A DNA stretch of 15,514 bases from DATGQT01 sp033720695 (lineage in GTDB: Bacteria; Bacteroidota; Rhodothermia; Rhodothermales; Rubricoccaceae), in NCBI GenBank assembly GCA_033720695.1, contig JAWWCA010000071.1:1-15514 (forward strand), in the 5' to 3' direction. A program made the position numbers and the translations under genes. The stretch's first letter is position 1. Each line of letters begins with the position of its first letter. Of the stretch, positions 7,565-14,695 are shown one piece after another. A model generated the notes under the pieces. The model worked only from the letters and a program-made list of their open reading frames with translations, did no database searches and was not told the origin of the DNA.

Positions 7565-7864
7565 TCAGCTCCCCTTCGTCTTCTTCGCGGCCGTCTTCTT
7601 CGCGGCCGTCTTCTTCGCGGCCGTCTTCTTCGCGGCCGTCTTCTTCGCGGCCGTCTTCTTCGCGGCCGTCTTCTTCGCGGCGCCGGACTTGTGCTCTTCG
7701 CGCAGCTGGCGCTCGGCCTCGTGCCAGTCTTGCACGTGGTAGCCGTGCTTGCCGCCACGCTTCTGGAAGAGCTCGTAGGCGCGGTGGGAGATCGCCTCCT
7801 TGCTCGGCCCGGTGGTCTTCTTCGCGGTGCCGGACTTGGATGGGGGGGTACGCTTGTCAGCCAT
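7565..7864 (-). CDS. DUF2934 protein with a histone-H1-like (AAKKT)7 tail
   Basis: Small basic protein of 99 residues, probably DNA- or RNA-binding through its lysine-rich tail. Residues 1-22 are a short basic lead (KSGTAKKT at 10-17). Residues 24-54 are a DUF2934 helix pair: ISHRAYELFQKRGG...GYHVQDWHEAERQL, with the family's conserved DW-x-x-AE core. Residues 62-96 are seven perfect AAKKT units, then KGS. Alanine/lysine/threonine tails of this kind are found in bacterial histone-H1-like proteins, which bind DNA without sequence specificity; DUF2934 itself has no known function. The ATG at 7864 gives the natural start; upstream in-frame codons read as non-coding. It is divergent from the M49-like peptidase. 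The tail is encoded by near-perfect 15-bp DNA repeats, so its length may vary between strains. Confidence 0.88.
   Translation of the reverse strand: MADKRTPPSKSGTAKKTTGPSKEAISHRAYELFQKRGGKHGYHVQDWHEAERQLREEHKSGAAKKTAAKKTAAKKTAAKKTAAKKTAAKKTAAKKTKGS
7578..7682 (-). repeat. Seven tandem 15-bp repeats encoding AAKKT
   Basis: The plus-strand unit GTCTTCTTCGCGGCC is repeated six times without a mismatch (7578-7667). A seventh copy (7668-7682) differs only in its last base. All copies stay in frame and code for AAKKT. Identity at every synonymous position points to recent expansion or ongoing homogenisation rather than amino-acid selection alone. Confidence 0.95.
7668..7838 (-). repeat. 24-bp direct repeats flanking the DUF2934 domain
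   Basis: The 24 bases at 7668-7691 and 7815-7838 match at 23 positions and code for KSGAAKKT and KSGTAKKT. They bracket the DUF2934 domain and are offset by 147 bp, exactly 49 codons, so recombination between them would remove the domain in frame. Confidence 0.85.
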
Positions 7865-8171
7865 GGTTGGGTGCGCTTGGTAAGCGGCTGGGACGGGGGC
7901 GTCGTGAGAGGGCAGGCCAGGGGCCTGGAACGAAGCGCCGAAGCTCGCGCAGACGCGTGAAGGGAAAAAAACGGAGACGAGGAGTCTTCGAGAAGTACGA
8001 GGCCGGCCGGGCCTCGCGCTGGGTTGCACGGAGTGCGCTCCCAGGTGTTTCCAGGGCAGAGAGGAGGCGTGCACCCGGACGGCAGCGCGGCCCCGCCCGC
8101 CCGCGACCGATGTAGAAGCGATGTGACCGAGCCCCGGTTTAGCTTCCGGCTTCCCGCCGACCGCACTCCCG
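7865..8171. promoter_or_regulatory. Divergent intergenic region between the DUF2934 and M49-like genes
   Basis: These 307 bp must carry the promoters of both divergent genes. I see a run of seven A's (7965-7971), the only AT-rich patch, and an inverted repeat GAGGCC-GGCCG-GGCCTC at 7999-8015. No promoter boxes are convincing and no small ORF looks real. Confidence 0.4.
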
Positions 8172-9926
8172 ATGCCCGTCCGCCTGCTGCTCCCCCTCCT
8201 GGTCGCCCTCGTCCTTGCCGAGGCCCCGCGTGCCCAGGCCCCTGCCTGGACAGACGCCGACACGCGGGCGATCCTCGACGAGACCCTCACGATCCGGCTC
8301 GCCCCCGATCTCTCGGCGCTCTCGGAGGCCGAGCGGGTGGTGATGGCGAAGCTGCTCGACGCCGGCGCCCGCTTCCAGGAGCTTTACGAAGACCAGACGC
8401 ACCCCGACGCCGCGGCCGCCCGAGGGGCCCTCGCCCCGGGCACCGACGAGGCCACCCTCTACCGCCTGTTCGAAGGCCCCATCGCGACGACGCCCGCGAA
8501 CGAACGCCGGGCCTTCCTCAATGTCCGTCCCGAGACGCCCGGCAAGAACGTCTACCCCGACGGTCTCACGCGCGTGGCGCTCGACGCCTTTTTGGGCACC
8601 CACCCCGAGGCCCGCGGCAGCCTCCTCGCCCTCCGCACCGTCGTCCGCCGCGCGACGGCGGACAACCTCGACCGCGACCGCGCGACGCTGAGCGCGCACC
8701 CGGGGCTCGACCTCCTCCACCCGGGGCTCCTGGCGCGCCTCGACGCGCTGCGCCAGCACCCATCCGAGGCTCGGTTCTACGCCGTCCCATACGCCGTCGC
8801 CTACGCAGACCGCCTCCTCCCCATCCGCGACCTCCTCCTGGAGGCCGCCGAGGCCATCGCTGCGGAGGACCCCGACCTCGCCGCCTACCTCCGCCTCCGG
8901 GCCACCGACCTCCTCACGGGCAACTACGAGCCCGGGGACGCCGCCTGGGTCAGCGGCCGGTTCAACACCCTCAACGCGCAGATCGGCTCTTACGAGACCT
9001 ACGACGACGCCCTCTACGGCGTCAAAGCGTTCTACTCGCTCAGCCTCCTCGCCCGCGACCAGGCGCGCAGCGACGCGCTCGGCGCCGCCCTCACCGACAT
9101 CCAGGCCCTCGAGAACAGCCTCCCCTACGCGCGCCACAAGAGCGTCCGCAGCCAGATCCCCGTCGGCGTCTACAACGTCGTGGCCGACTTCGGGCAGGCG
9201 CGCGGGACGAACACGGCGACCATCCTCCCCAACGAGGCCGACCACGCGCGGAAGTACGGCCGGACGATCCTGCTCCGCTACAACATCATGACCGAGCCGG
9301 CGCTCTTCGAGGGAGCGAAGGCTCGGTTCTGCGCCGCCGTCGCCGAGGCCCACTGCGACGACCTCACGCTGGAGGGCAACTTCCAGCGGACGCTCTGGCA
9401 CGAGGTCGGCCACTACCTCGGCGTGGACCAGACCGAGGACGGCCGCGCCCTGGGCCCGGCGCTCTCGCCCTACGCCGACCTCCTCGAAGAGATGAAGTCG
9501 GATCTCGCGTCGCTCTTCGTGGCCCGACAGCTCCACGCCGACGGCTACTACACCGACGAGGCCCTCCGCTCGGTCTACGCCAGCGGCATCCTGCGCGTGC
9601 TCCAACCCGGCCCCCCGCGCCGCGACCAGCCCTACCAGACCATGCAGCTCATGCAGTGGAACCACTTCCTGGAGAGCGGGCTGCTCGCGCTCGATCCCGA
9701 GACGGGGCGCCTCACGATCGACTATGGCCGCTACCACGACGTGGCGGGGGTGCTGCTCGCCGAGGTGCTGGCCGTCCAGTCGGCCGGCGACGCGGCGCGA
9801 GCGGCATCGTTCGTCGATCGATGGACCGTGTGGGACGAGGACGTGCACGGGCGGGTGGCCGCGGCCCTCCGCAGCGCGCCCGCCGCGACGTACCGCCTCG
9901 TCCGCTACGGCGCGCTCGGCGAGTAG
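8172..9926 (+). CDS. Exported M49-like (dipeptidyl-peptidase III type) zinc metallopeptidase
   Basis: Predicted zinc exopeptidase of 584 residues. A signal peptide is clear (MPVRLLLPLLVALVLAEA, cleavage probably after AQA at residue 23). Family features occur late in the protein: SYETYDDALYGVKAFY, similar to the SYE/D-YG-KA block of bacterial DPP III relatives; QIPVGVYNVVADFGQARGTN; the zinc motif HEVGHYLG (His410, Glu411, His414); and LLEEMKSDLASLF (Glu439, Glu440), which would supply the third zinc ligand. Classical M49 enzymes have a six-residue HExxGH; this one has the five-residue HExxH form reported for the Caldithrix abyssi enzyme. Most DPP III proteins are cytosolic, so export is notable. 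The substrate is likely short peptides in the periplasm, by inference. It ends 15 bp from the convergent cupin gene. The assignment to M49 is by motif and could be checked with a profile search. Confidence 0.8.
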   Translation: MPVRLLLPLLVALVLAEAPRAQAPAWTDADTRAILDETLTIRLAPDLSALSEAERVVMAKLLDAGARFQELYEDQTHPDAAAARGALAPGTDEATLYRLFEGPIATTPANERRAFLNVRPETPGKNVYPDGLTRVALDAFLGTHPEARGSLLALRTVVRRATADNLDRDRATLSAHPGLDLLHPGLLARLDALRQHPSEARFYAVPYAVAYADRLLPIRDLLLEAAEAIAAEDPDLAAYLRLRATDLLTGNYEPGDAAWVSGRFNTLNAQIGSYETYDDALYGVKAFYSLSLLARDQARSDALGAALTDIQALENSLPYARHKSVRSQIPVGVYNVVADFGQARGTNTATILPNEADHARKYGRTILLRYNIMTEPALFEGAKARFCAAVAEAHCDDLTLEGNFQRTLWHEVGHYLGVDQTEDGRALGPALSPYADLLEEMKSDLASLFVARQLHADGYYTDEALRSVYASGILRVLQPGPPRRDQPYQTMQLMQWNHFLESGLLALDPETGRLTIDYGRYHDVAGVLLAEVLAVQSAGDAARAASFVDRWTVWDEDVHGRVAAALRSAPAATYRLVRYGALGE

Positions 9927-9941
9927 CGCGCGGGGGCCCGC

Positions 9942-10301
9942 TCAGATCCGCTCGGGCTCCCGCACCGTCTGCTCGGTCTCGACGTTCCCGGTGTTGAGCG
10001 TCGACGCCGGCTCGAAGAGGAGGACGTGCACCTCCTCCTCGGCCACGGGCTGGTGCTCCACGCCGCGCGGCACGACGAGGCACTCGCCCTCCTCCAGCAC
10101 GACGTCCCGCTCCCGGAACCGCATCGTGAGCTGGCCCTTCAGCACCAGGAAGAGCTCGTCCTCGTGCTCGTGGTGATGCCACACGAAGGGCCCTCGGAGC
10201 TTGACCAGCTTGACGTGTTGCCCGTTGAGCTCGGCAACGATGCGGGGCGACCAGGGCTCGTCGAAGGTGGCAAGCTTGCCGGCGAGGTTGATGGGCTGCA
10301 T
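9942..10301 (-). CDS. Small single-domain cupin protein
   Basis: The 119-residue cupin beta-barrel has a metal site typical of the family: WHHHEHEDELFLVLKG supplies His42, His44 and Glu49, and PRGVEHQP supplies His83. The spacing E-x6-G after Glu49 matches cupin motif 1. Such small cupins include isomerases, dioxygenases and binding proteins, so no reaction can be given. The last 18 residues are polar and probably disordered. It starts 14 bp after the pfkA stop on the same strand, so it is likely co-transcribed with pfkA; a sugar-related role is possible but unsupported. Confidence 0.88.
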   Translation of the reverse strand: MQPINLAGKLATFDEPWSPRIVAELNGQHVKLVKLRGPFVWHHHEHEDELFLVLKGQLTMRFRERDVVLEEGECLVVPRGVEHQPVAEEEVHVLLFEPASTLNTGNVETEQTVREPERI

Positions 10302-10315
10302 GGCTGGGCGGCGGG

Positions 10316-11305
10316 TCAGCTCAGGAGCGCGGTGAGGTTGAGGAGGTCGTAGTCGATCTCCTTCTTCCGGCTCCAGGCGTTCTTGAGCGGCGTCAGCTTC
10401 ACGTCGCCGTTGACGACGCCCACCATCACGTTCGCGTGGCCCTCGAGGAGCGCCTCGACGGCGGCGCTGCCGAGGCGGCTGGCGAGGACGCGGTCCCGCG
10501 CCGTGGGGGCGCCGCCGCGCTGGACGTGCCCGAGAACGGTCACCCGTGTGTCGATGTGGGCGCAGCCGGGGTGGGCCCGGAGCGACTCCGCGAGGCGGTG
10601 CGCGCCGCCCACCTCGTCGCCCTCGGCCACGACCACGAGGCTCGACCGGCTCTGGCTCGACATCAGGCTCAGGATCCGCTCGCGGATCTTCCCCTCGTCC
10701 GTCATCATCTCGGGGATGAGCACGAGCTCGGCGCCGCCGCCGATCCCGCACGAGAGCGCGATGAACCCGGTGTCCCGCCCCATCACCTCGACGAGGAACA
10801 GCCGGTCGTGGGCGTCGGCCGTGTCCCGGATCTTGTCGATGGCGTCGAGCGCCGTGTTGAGGGCGGAGTCGTAGCCGATCGTGTCGTCGGTGCCGAAGAG
10901 GTCGTTGTCGATGGTGCCGGGGCAGCCGACGACGGGCACGCCGTGCTCGTCGTGGAGCCGGCTCATGCCCTGGAACGTCCCGTCGCCGCCGATGCCGACG
11001 AGGGCGTCGAGGCCGGCCTCCTGCAGCCGCTCGGCCGCGGTCGCCCGCGCCTCGGGCTGGTCCCGAAACGGGTGGGAGCGCGCGCTCTTGAGGATCGTCC
11101 CCCCCTGCTGCAAGATGTTCGAGACGCTCTGCCGGTCCATCTCGACGAAGTCGCCGTCGATCATCCCGGCGAACCCGCGGCGGATGCCGACGACCTCGAG
11201 CCCCTCGGCGAGCGCGCGGCGGACGATGGCGCGGATGCACGCGTTCATGCCGGGAGCGTCACCACCGGAGGTGAACACGCCAACGCGGTTGAGCGGGCTG
11301 GTCAA
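10316..11305 (-). CDS. pfkA: ATP-dependent 6-phosphofructokinase
   Basis: Phosphorylates fructose 6-phosphate to fructose 1,6-bisphosphate, the committed step of glycolysis, in the cytoplasm. With the chosen start it has 329 residues, close to the bacterial PfkA norm of about 320. Motifs in order: GGDAPGMNA (14-22), GIGGDGTFQG (GGDGT at 106-110), CPGTIDNDLFGTDDTIGYD (PGTIDND at 129-135, catalytic Asp), VEVMGRDTGFIAL (MGR 175-177) and HVQRGGAPTARDRVLASRLG near the C-terminus. Gly in GGDG and in PGTIDND, rather than Asp and Lys, marks the ATP-using rather than the pyrophosphate-using type. There is no ATG before the first motif; TTG at 11305 gives LTSPLNRVGVFTSGG and is the best start. The cupin follows at 14 bp and the DUF1460 gene lies 53 bp upstream. 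Confidence 0.95.
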   Translation of the reverse strand: MTSPLNRVGVFTSGGDAPGMNACIRAIVRRALAEGLEVVGIRRGFAGMIDGDFVEMDRQSVSNILQQGGTILKSARSHPFRDQPEARATAAERLQEAGLDALVGIGGDGTFQGMSRLHDEHGVPVVGCPGTIDNDLFGTDDTIGYDSALNTALDAIDKIRDTADAHDRLFLVEVMGRDTGFIALSCGIGGGAELVLIPEMMTDEGKIRERILSLMSSQSRSSLVVVAEGDEVGGAHRLAESLRAHPGCAHIDTRVTVLGHVQRGGAPTARDRVLASRLGSAAVEALLEGHANVMVGVVNGDVKLTPLKNAWSRKKEIDYDLLNLTALLS

Positions 11306-11358
11306 GGGGCGAGCGGGGCTAGGGAGGAGGGACGTGCGGGGAGAGCAGCCGTGCGACG

Positions 11359-12288
11359 CTACGAGTCGCGGGCGTCGGCGGGCGCCTGGGACGGCGGCAC
11401 GGGGCGGGCCACGATGATGCCGATCTGCGCGTCGTTGCCCTGGATGTAGCGGGCGAGGTCGTCGGAGACCTTCACCTCGCCCGTGAGCGAGGCGTGGATG
11501 AAGCCGGTGCCGCCCTCGGGCGTCTCGTAGACGAAGCCGGTGTGCGTGACGTCGAGCCCCTCGATGCCGGTGGCCGTGGCGATGACGTCGCCGGCCTGGA
11601 GGTACGGGTACACGTCGCGGATCCGGTCCTGCGGGACGTAGTGGAGCTCGCGGCCGCGCATGGACGCCTCGACGCCCGCGATGCACTGGAACGCCTCGTC
11701 GTCGCTGGCGAGCTTGGGATAGGCGTCTCGGTGCTCGGTCATGAAGTCGAGCGTCTTGTCGAAGGGGACGCCGCCGATCTCCGCGGTGACGTCGCGGACG
11801 GCGCCGCGCTGGCTGTTGTCCCAGATCCAGTCGGTGAAGTAGTGGAGGCGGGAGCAGTACCCGTCGAGGGCGCCCTCACGGTAGCGGAGGGACTCGAGGT
11901 TTCCGAGATAGGCCTCCCACGCGTAGTCCTCCCGCGCGATCGCCTCGGCGAGGGCGAGCACGTTCTCGACGTAGAGCACGCAGTCGAAGGCGGCGAGGTT
12001 GACGACGAGCTGCTCGTCGGGCGTCACGTCGAGGAGCCCCTCCTCGTAGCGGGCGCCGAGGAGCGCGGCGGCCACGGTCTGGACGAGCGCACCGTAGGGC
12101 TGCGCGTGCCAGCCCTCGTCCTGCGCCTCGGCCATGACACGCCCGAAGGCGGCGCGCGTCTCCTCATCCACCGTCGTGTCGGCGACGGCTACGACGGGCG
12201 TCTCAGAGCCTGCGGGCGGAGGCTCGGGCTCGGCAGCGCAGGCAGCGAGGAGGCAGAGGGCGGCGAGGAGCGGCATGGGGCGGCGCAT
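11359..12288 (-). CDS. DUF1460 (N-acetylmuramoyl-L-alanine amidase-like) lipoprotein
   Basis: Predicted cell-wall hydrolase of the DUF1460 family with an NlpC/P60-like cysteine-peptidase fold, acting in the periplasm. The 309-residue protein starts with a lipoprotein signal (MPLLAALCLLAAC, lipobox Cys17) and a Pro/Glu-rich spacer. Diagnostic stretches are AAFDCVLYVENVLALAEAI with the predicted nucleophile Cys103, LDGYCSRLHYFTDWIWDN (141-158), and LDVTHTGFVYE with the predicted catalytic His249, followed by FIHASLTGEVKVSDDLARYI. These are the family's conserved blocks in the expected order. ATGs at 12288 and 12276 are both possible; the former adds two arginines that suit a signal peptide. It lies between aat and pfkA on the same strand, with a probable terminator upstream, so it may have its own promoter. 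Confidence 0.88.
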   Translation of the reverse strand: MRRPMPLLAALCLLAACAAEPEPPPAGSETPVVAVADTTVDEETRAAFGRVMAEAQDEGWHAQPYGALVQTVAAALLGARYEEGLLDVTPDEQLVVNLAAFDCVLYVENVLALAEAIAREDYAWEAYLGNLESLRYREGALDGYCSRLHYFTDWIWDNSQRGAVRDVTAEIGGVPFDKTLDFMTEHRDAYPKLASDDEAFQCIAGVEASMRGRELHYVPQDRIRDVYPYLQAGDVIATATGIEGLDVTHTGFVYETPEGGTGFIHASLTGEVKVSDDLARYIQGNDAQIGIIVARPVPPSQAPADARDS

Positions 12289-12335
12289 GGCGTCGGGGGG
12301 TGGGGCGGCGACCGCGTGGTACGCGCCGGTCTCGG

Positions 12336-12353
12336 AAAATAGCCCGGGGGCTA
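12336..12353 (-). terminator. Intrinsic terminator of aat
   Basis: On the minus strand TAGCCCCCGGGCTA folds into a short GC hairpin and is followed directly by TTTT. It begins 5 bp after the aat stop codon. Among the hairpins in this window it is the only one with a T-run, though the run is short. Confidence 0.5.
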
Positions 12354-12358
12354 CGGCG

Positions 12359-12997
12359 TCACCTACCCGACCCGCCCCTCGCGTCGGCCCTGTGCCAGTC
12401 GGCACGGACGCGGAGGGCGTTCTCCAGCGCAGATTCATACGCCTCGCGCGGGATCTCGACGACGCCGAAGCGGGCGAGGTGGGGGGTCGAGAACTGGGTG
12501 TCGAGGAGCGCGAAGCCGCCCGCGCGGAGGCGATCCACGAGGTGGACGAGGGCCACCTTCGAGGCGTCACGGCGGCGGTGGAACATGCTCTCGCCGAAGA
12601 ACGCTCCGCCGAGGGCCACGCCGTAGAGCCCCCCCGCGAGCGCGGGCCCGCCCGGGTCTTCGTCCACCCAGCACTCGACGGAGTGGGCGAAGCCGCGCCG
12701 GTGGAGGCCGGCGAAGACCCGCACGATCTCTTCCGAGATCCACGTCGACTCGCGCCCCGGCCCGGGCCGGGCGCAGGCATGCAAGACGGCCTCGAAGGCC
12801 CGGTCCGTCGTCACGCGGTAGCGTCCCTGCCGGACGACCCGGGCGAGAGATCGGGGAACATGGAAGCCATCGAGAGGGAGGACGGCCCGCGGATCCGGTG
12901 CGTACCAGTGGATCCGGTCGTCCGCGTCAGGGTCGGCCATCGGGAAGAGCCCCTGGCGGTACGCGTAGAGGACGAGATCGGGCGTGAGCTGGTACAC
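12359..12997 (-). CDS. aat: Leucyl/phenylalanyl-tRNA--protein transferase
   Basis: Adds Leu or Phe from charged tRNA to proteins with N-terminal Arg or Lys, marking them for ClpS/ClpAP degradation (N-end rule), in the cytoplasm. The 212 residues cover the whole catalytic family core: LTPDLVLYAYRQGLFPMAD, IHWYAPDPRAVLPLDGFHVPRS, GGLYGVALGGAFFGESMFHR, RDASKVALVHLV and LLDTQFSTPHLARFGVVEIPR, the last holding the conserved Gln. The length is slightly short of the E. coli protein (234). The GTG at 12997 gives MYQLTPDL, the usual beginning. An ATG at 13105 would add 36 residues unlike the family and would share its CATG with the divergent gene's start, so I reject it. It is followed by a hairpin and T-run. 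Confidence 0.93.
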   Translation of the reverse strand: MYQLTPDLVLYAYRQGLFPMADPDADDRIHWYAPDPRAVLPLDGFHVPRSLARVVRQGRYRVTTDRAFEAVLHACARPGPGRESTWISEEIVRVFAGLHRRGFAHSVECWVDEDPGGPALAGGLYGVALGGAFFGESMFHRRRDASKVALVHLVDRLRAGGFALLDTQFSTPHLARFGVVEIPREAYESALENALRVRADWHRADARGGSGR

Positions 12998-13075
12998 GGG
13001 GGAGGGGTCGGAGAGAGCCAAAGGTGCGGTGCACCCTCCGTACGGGGCAACGTCGCCGCGGGCCCCACACGCCGC

Positions 13076-13083
13076 TATCTTTT
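13076..13083 (+). promoter_or_regulatory. Candidate -7 box for the biotin carrier gene
   Basis: TATCTTTT matches seven of eight positions of the Bacteroidota-type TAnnTTTG box and lies 20 bp before the start codon at 13104. No clear -33 TTG is found upstream, so the call is weak. The 106-bp gap 12998-13103 must also hold the aat promoter. Confidence 0.25.
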
Positions 13084-13103
13084 CGTCCCTCCTCCTCCCC
13101 GCC

Positions 13104-13625
13104 ATGTCCCTGCAGATCCACCTCGCCGACGCCTCCTACGACCTCGACGTCGGCGACGGCGTGCGCCTCGACGACCTACCGCTCGACGTGCGGGCCGAGC
13201 GCCTGGGCGGCACCGACGCCGCCCCCACCTACCTCCTCGTCCTCGACGGCCGCCCCCACGTCCTCACCCTTGAGCGCGACGCCTCGGGGGCAGCCGGCGG
13301 CTCGTCCGTGCGCGTGACGGTCCAGAACCACGTCGTGGAGGCAACAGTGAAGGACGAGACGGCGCAGCTCCTCGAACGGTTCGGGATGGACGCGGGCGCC
13401 GGCGCGGCGCAGCGCGAGGTGCGCGCCCCGATGCCCGGCCTCGTCCTCCAGGTGCTCGTCGCCCCCGGCGACGCCGTCGAGGAGGGCCAGGGGCTCGTCG
13501 TGCTGGAGGCCATGAAGATGGAGAACGAGCTGCGGGCCGCCACCGCGGGCACCGTCGCCGCCGTCCACGCCGCCCCCGGCGACGCCGTCGGGAAGAGCGA
13601 CCTCCTGGTCGAGATGGAAGACTGA
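13104..13625 (+). CDS. Biotin carboxyl carrier protein (biotin/lipoyl-attachment domain)
   Basis: Carries biotin between the carboxylase and carboxyltransferase parts of an acyl-CoA, acetyl-CoA or pyruvate carboxylase. The 173-residue protein has an N-terminal beta-rich domain of about 90 residues and a C-terminal biotinyl domain starting at VRAPMPGLVLQVLVAPGDAV. The biotin site EAMKMEN has its acceptor at Lys138, 35 residues from the end, as expected. The form resembles the stand-alone carrier subunits common in Bacteroidota, whose carboxylase partners usually sit next door. Here none does: the neighbours are aat and an epimerase, so the partner must be elsewhere. The ATG at 13104 was chosen because the in-frame extension to 12984 runs through the divergent promoter region and reads as non-coding. 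Confidence 0.9.
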   Translation: MSLQIHLADASYDLDVGDGVRLDDLPLDVRAERLGGTDAAPTYLLVLDGRPHVLTLERDASGAAGGSSVRVTVQNHVVEATVKDETAQLLERFGMDAGAGAAQREVRAPMPGLVLQVLVAPGDAVEEGQGLVVLEAMKMENELRAATAGTVAAVHAAPGDAVGKSDLLVEMED

Positions 13626-13714
13626 GGAGTGACCGCTGGCGCGCCCGCCGAGCTGCGGGTCGCTCTCCCTCCGGTTCCTCGCCCAGCCCCTGGCGCCCCG
13701 TACCCCGCACCCCC

Positions 13715-14695
13715 ATGATCCTCGTGACCGGCGCAACGGGCTTCCTCGGCGCCGCGCTCGTGCGGCGGCTCGTGGGCGACGGCGCCTCCGTCCGCATCCT
13801 CCGCCGCCCCTCCTCCTCGCTCGACCTCCTCGGCGACGTGGCCGGTCACGTCGAGCATGTCGAGGGCGACGTGACGGACTGGCGCGCGGTTCGCGCCGCC
13901 GCCGAGGGCGTGCGGCGGGTCTACCACGCAGCCGCCTACGTCGGCTTCGGCGGGGGGACGGACCGCGAGGCCCTCATGGCGGTGAACGTCGGGGGCACGG
14001 CGACCGTAGCGGACGCCGCCCGCGAGGCGGGCGTGGCACGGCTCGTCCACGTCTCCTCCATCGCCGCGCTCGGGCGCACGCTCCCCCCTCGTGGCCCCAT
14101 CGACGAGACGGCGGTGTGGCGGCCGTCGAAGGCCAACACCGCCTACGCCGTCAGCAAGCGCCTCGCCGAGCGGGAGGTGCAACGCGCGGTCGCCGAGGGG
14201 CTCGACGCCGTCATCGTCAACCCCGCGCTCATCTTCGGCCCGGGGCGCCCGGGCGAGAACACGATGCGGATCGCCGAGACGCTGCGCGACGGTTCGCTGC
14301 CGGCCGTGCCCGCCGGCGGCACGTGCGTCGTGGACGTGGAAGACGTGGCCGCGGGGATGGAGCGGGCGATGGCACGCGGCCGGACGGGAGAGCGCTACCT
14401 CCTCGGCGGCGAGAACCTCCTGTGGCGCGAGATCCTCGGGGAGCTCGCCGAGGCCCTCGGCGTCGGGCTCCCGCGCCTCACCCTCACGCGCCGCCCCGCC
14501 CTCGCCCTGGCCGCCGCGAGCGAGACGTGGGCCGCCCTCACGCGCACCCGCCCCCTCATCACGTTCGAGACGGCCCGCACGGCCTCCGTCGTCTACCGCT
14601 ACCGCACTGCGAAAGCAGTCGAAGAGCTCGGCTGCACGTTCCGCCCCTTCCGCGAGACGGCCCGCCGCGTCGCCGCAGCGCTCGCCGCTCAGTGA
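13715..14695 (+). CDS. NAD-dependent epimerase/dehydratase family protein (dihydroflavonol-reductase-like extended SDR)
   Basis: Extended SDR of 326 residues with unknown substrate. TGATGFLG at 5-12 is the NAD(P) loop at the very N-terminus; HAAAYVGFGG follows at 71-80, VHVSSIAALG carries the catalytic Ser (114/115), and YAVSK gives Tyr144 and Lys148. VNPALIFGPGRPGENTMRI and VVDVEDVAAGMERAM are typical of the dihydroflavonol-4-reductase/HpnA-like branch of the family, which reduces or epimerises sugars, sterols or flavonoid-like ketones. The start is 89 bp after the biotin carrier stop on the same strand; a joint transcript is possible. Its stop codon overlaps the stop of the convergent ZIP gene. 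Confidence 0.9.
   Translation: MILVTGATGFLGAALVRRLVGDGASVRILRRPSSSLDLLGDVAGHVEHVEGDVTDWRAVRAAAEGVRRVYHAAAYVGFGGGTDREALMAVNVGGTATVADAAREAGVARLVHVSSIAALGRTLPPRGPIDETAVWRPSKANTAYAVSKRLAEREVQRAVAEGLDAVIVNPALIFGPGRPGENTMRIAETLRDGSLPAVPAGGTCVVDVEDVAAGMERAMARGRTGERYLLGGENLLWREILGELAEALGVGLPRLTLTRRPALALAAASETWAALTRTRPLITFETARTASVVYRYRTAKAVEELGCTFRPFRETARRVAAALAAQ

Noticed and set aside
7578..7682. CRISPR-like repeat array
   Set aside because: The repeats are 15 bp, directly adjacent, without spacers, and in frame within a protein gene.
8139..9848. Minus-strand open frame of 569 codons opposite the M49-like gene
   Set aside because: A shadow frame: composition is Val/Glu/Gly/Arg-rich without motifs, while the plus-strand protein has a signal peptide and zinc site.
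9930..9941. Bidirectional terminator between the M49-like and cupin genes
   Set aside because: GCGGG-GG-CCCGC is palindromic, but the usable stem is only about four pairs and there are no T-runs on either side, so it is too weak to call.
8024..9997. Plus-strand open frame of 657 codons overlapping the M49-like gene
   Set aside because: Composed almost wholly of Arg, Pro, Gly and Ala; the other plus frame carries the recognisable enzyme.
10316..11686. Long N-terminal extension of pfkA to an ATG at 11686
   Set aside because: It would run through the DUF1460 gene in another frame, and the added residues are Arg/Pro-rich and unlike any PfkA.
12998..13105. ATG start of aat at 13105
   Set aside because: It adds 36 residues absent from the family and shares its CATG with the start codon of the divergent biotin carrier gene. 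GTG at 12997 fits the known N-terminus.
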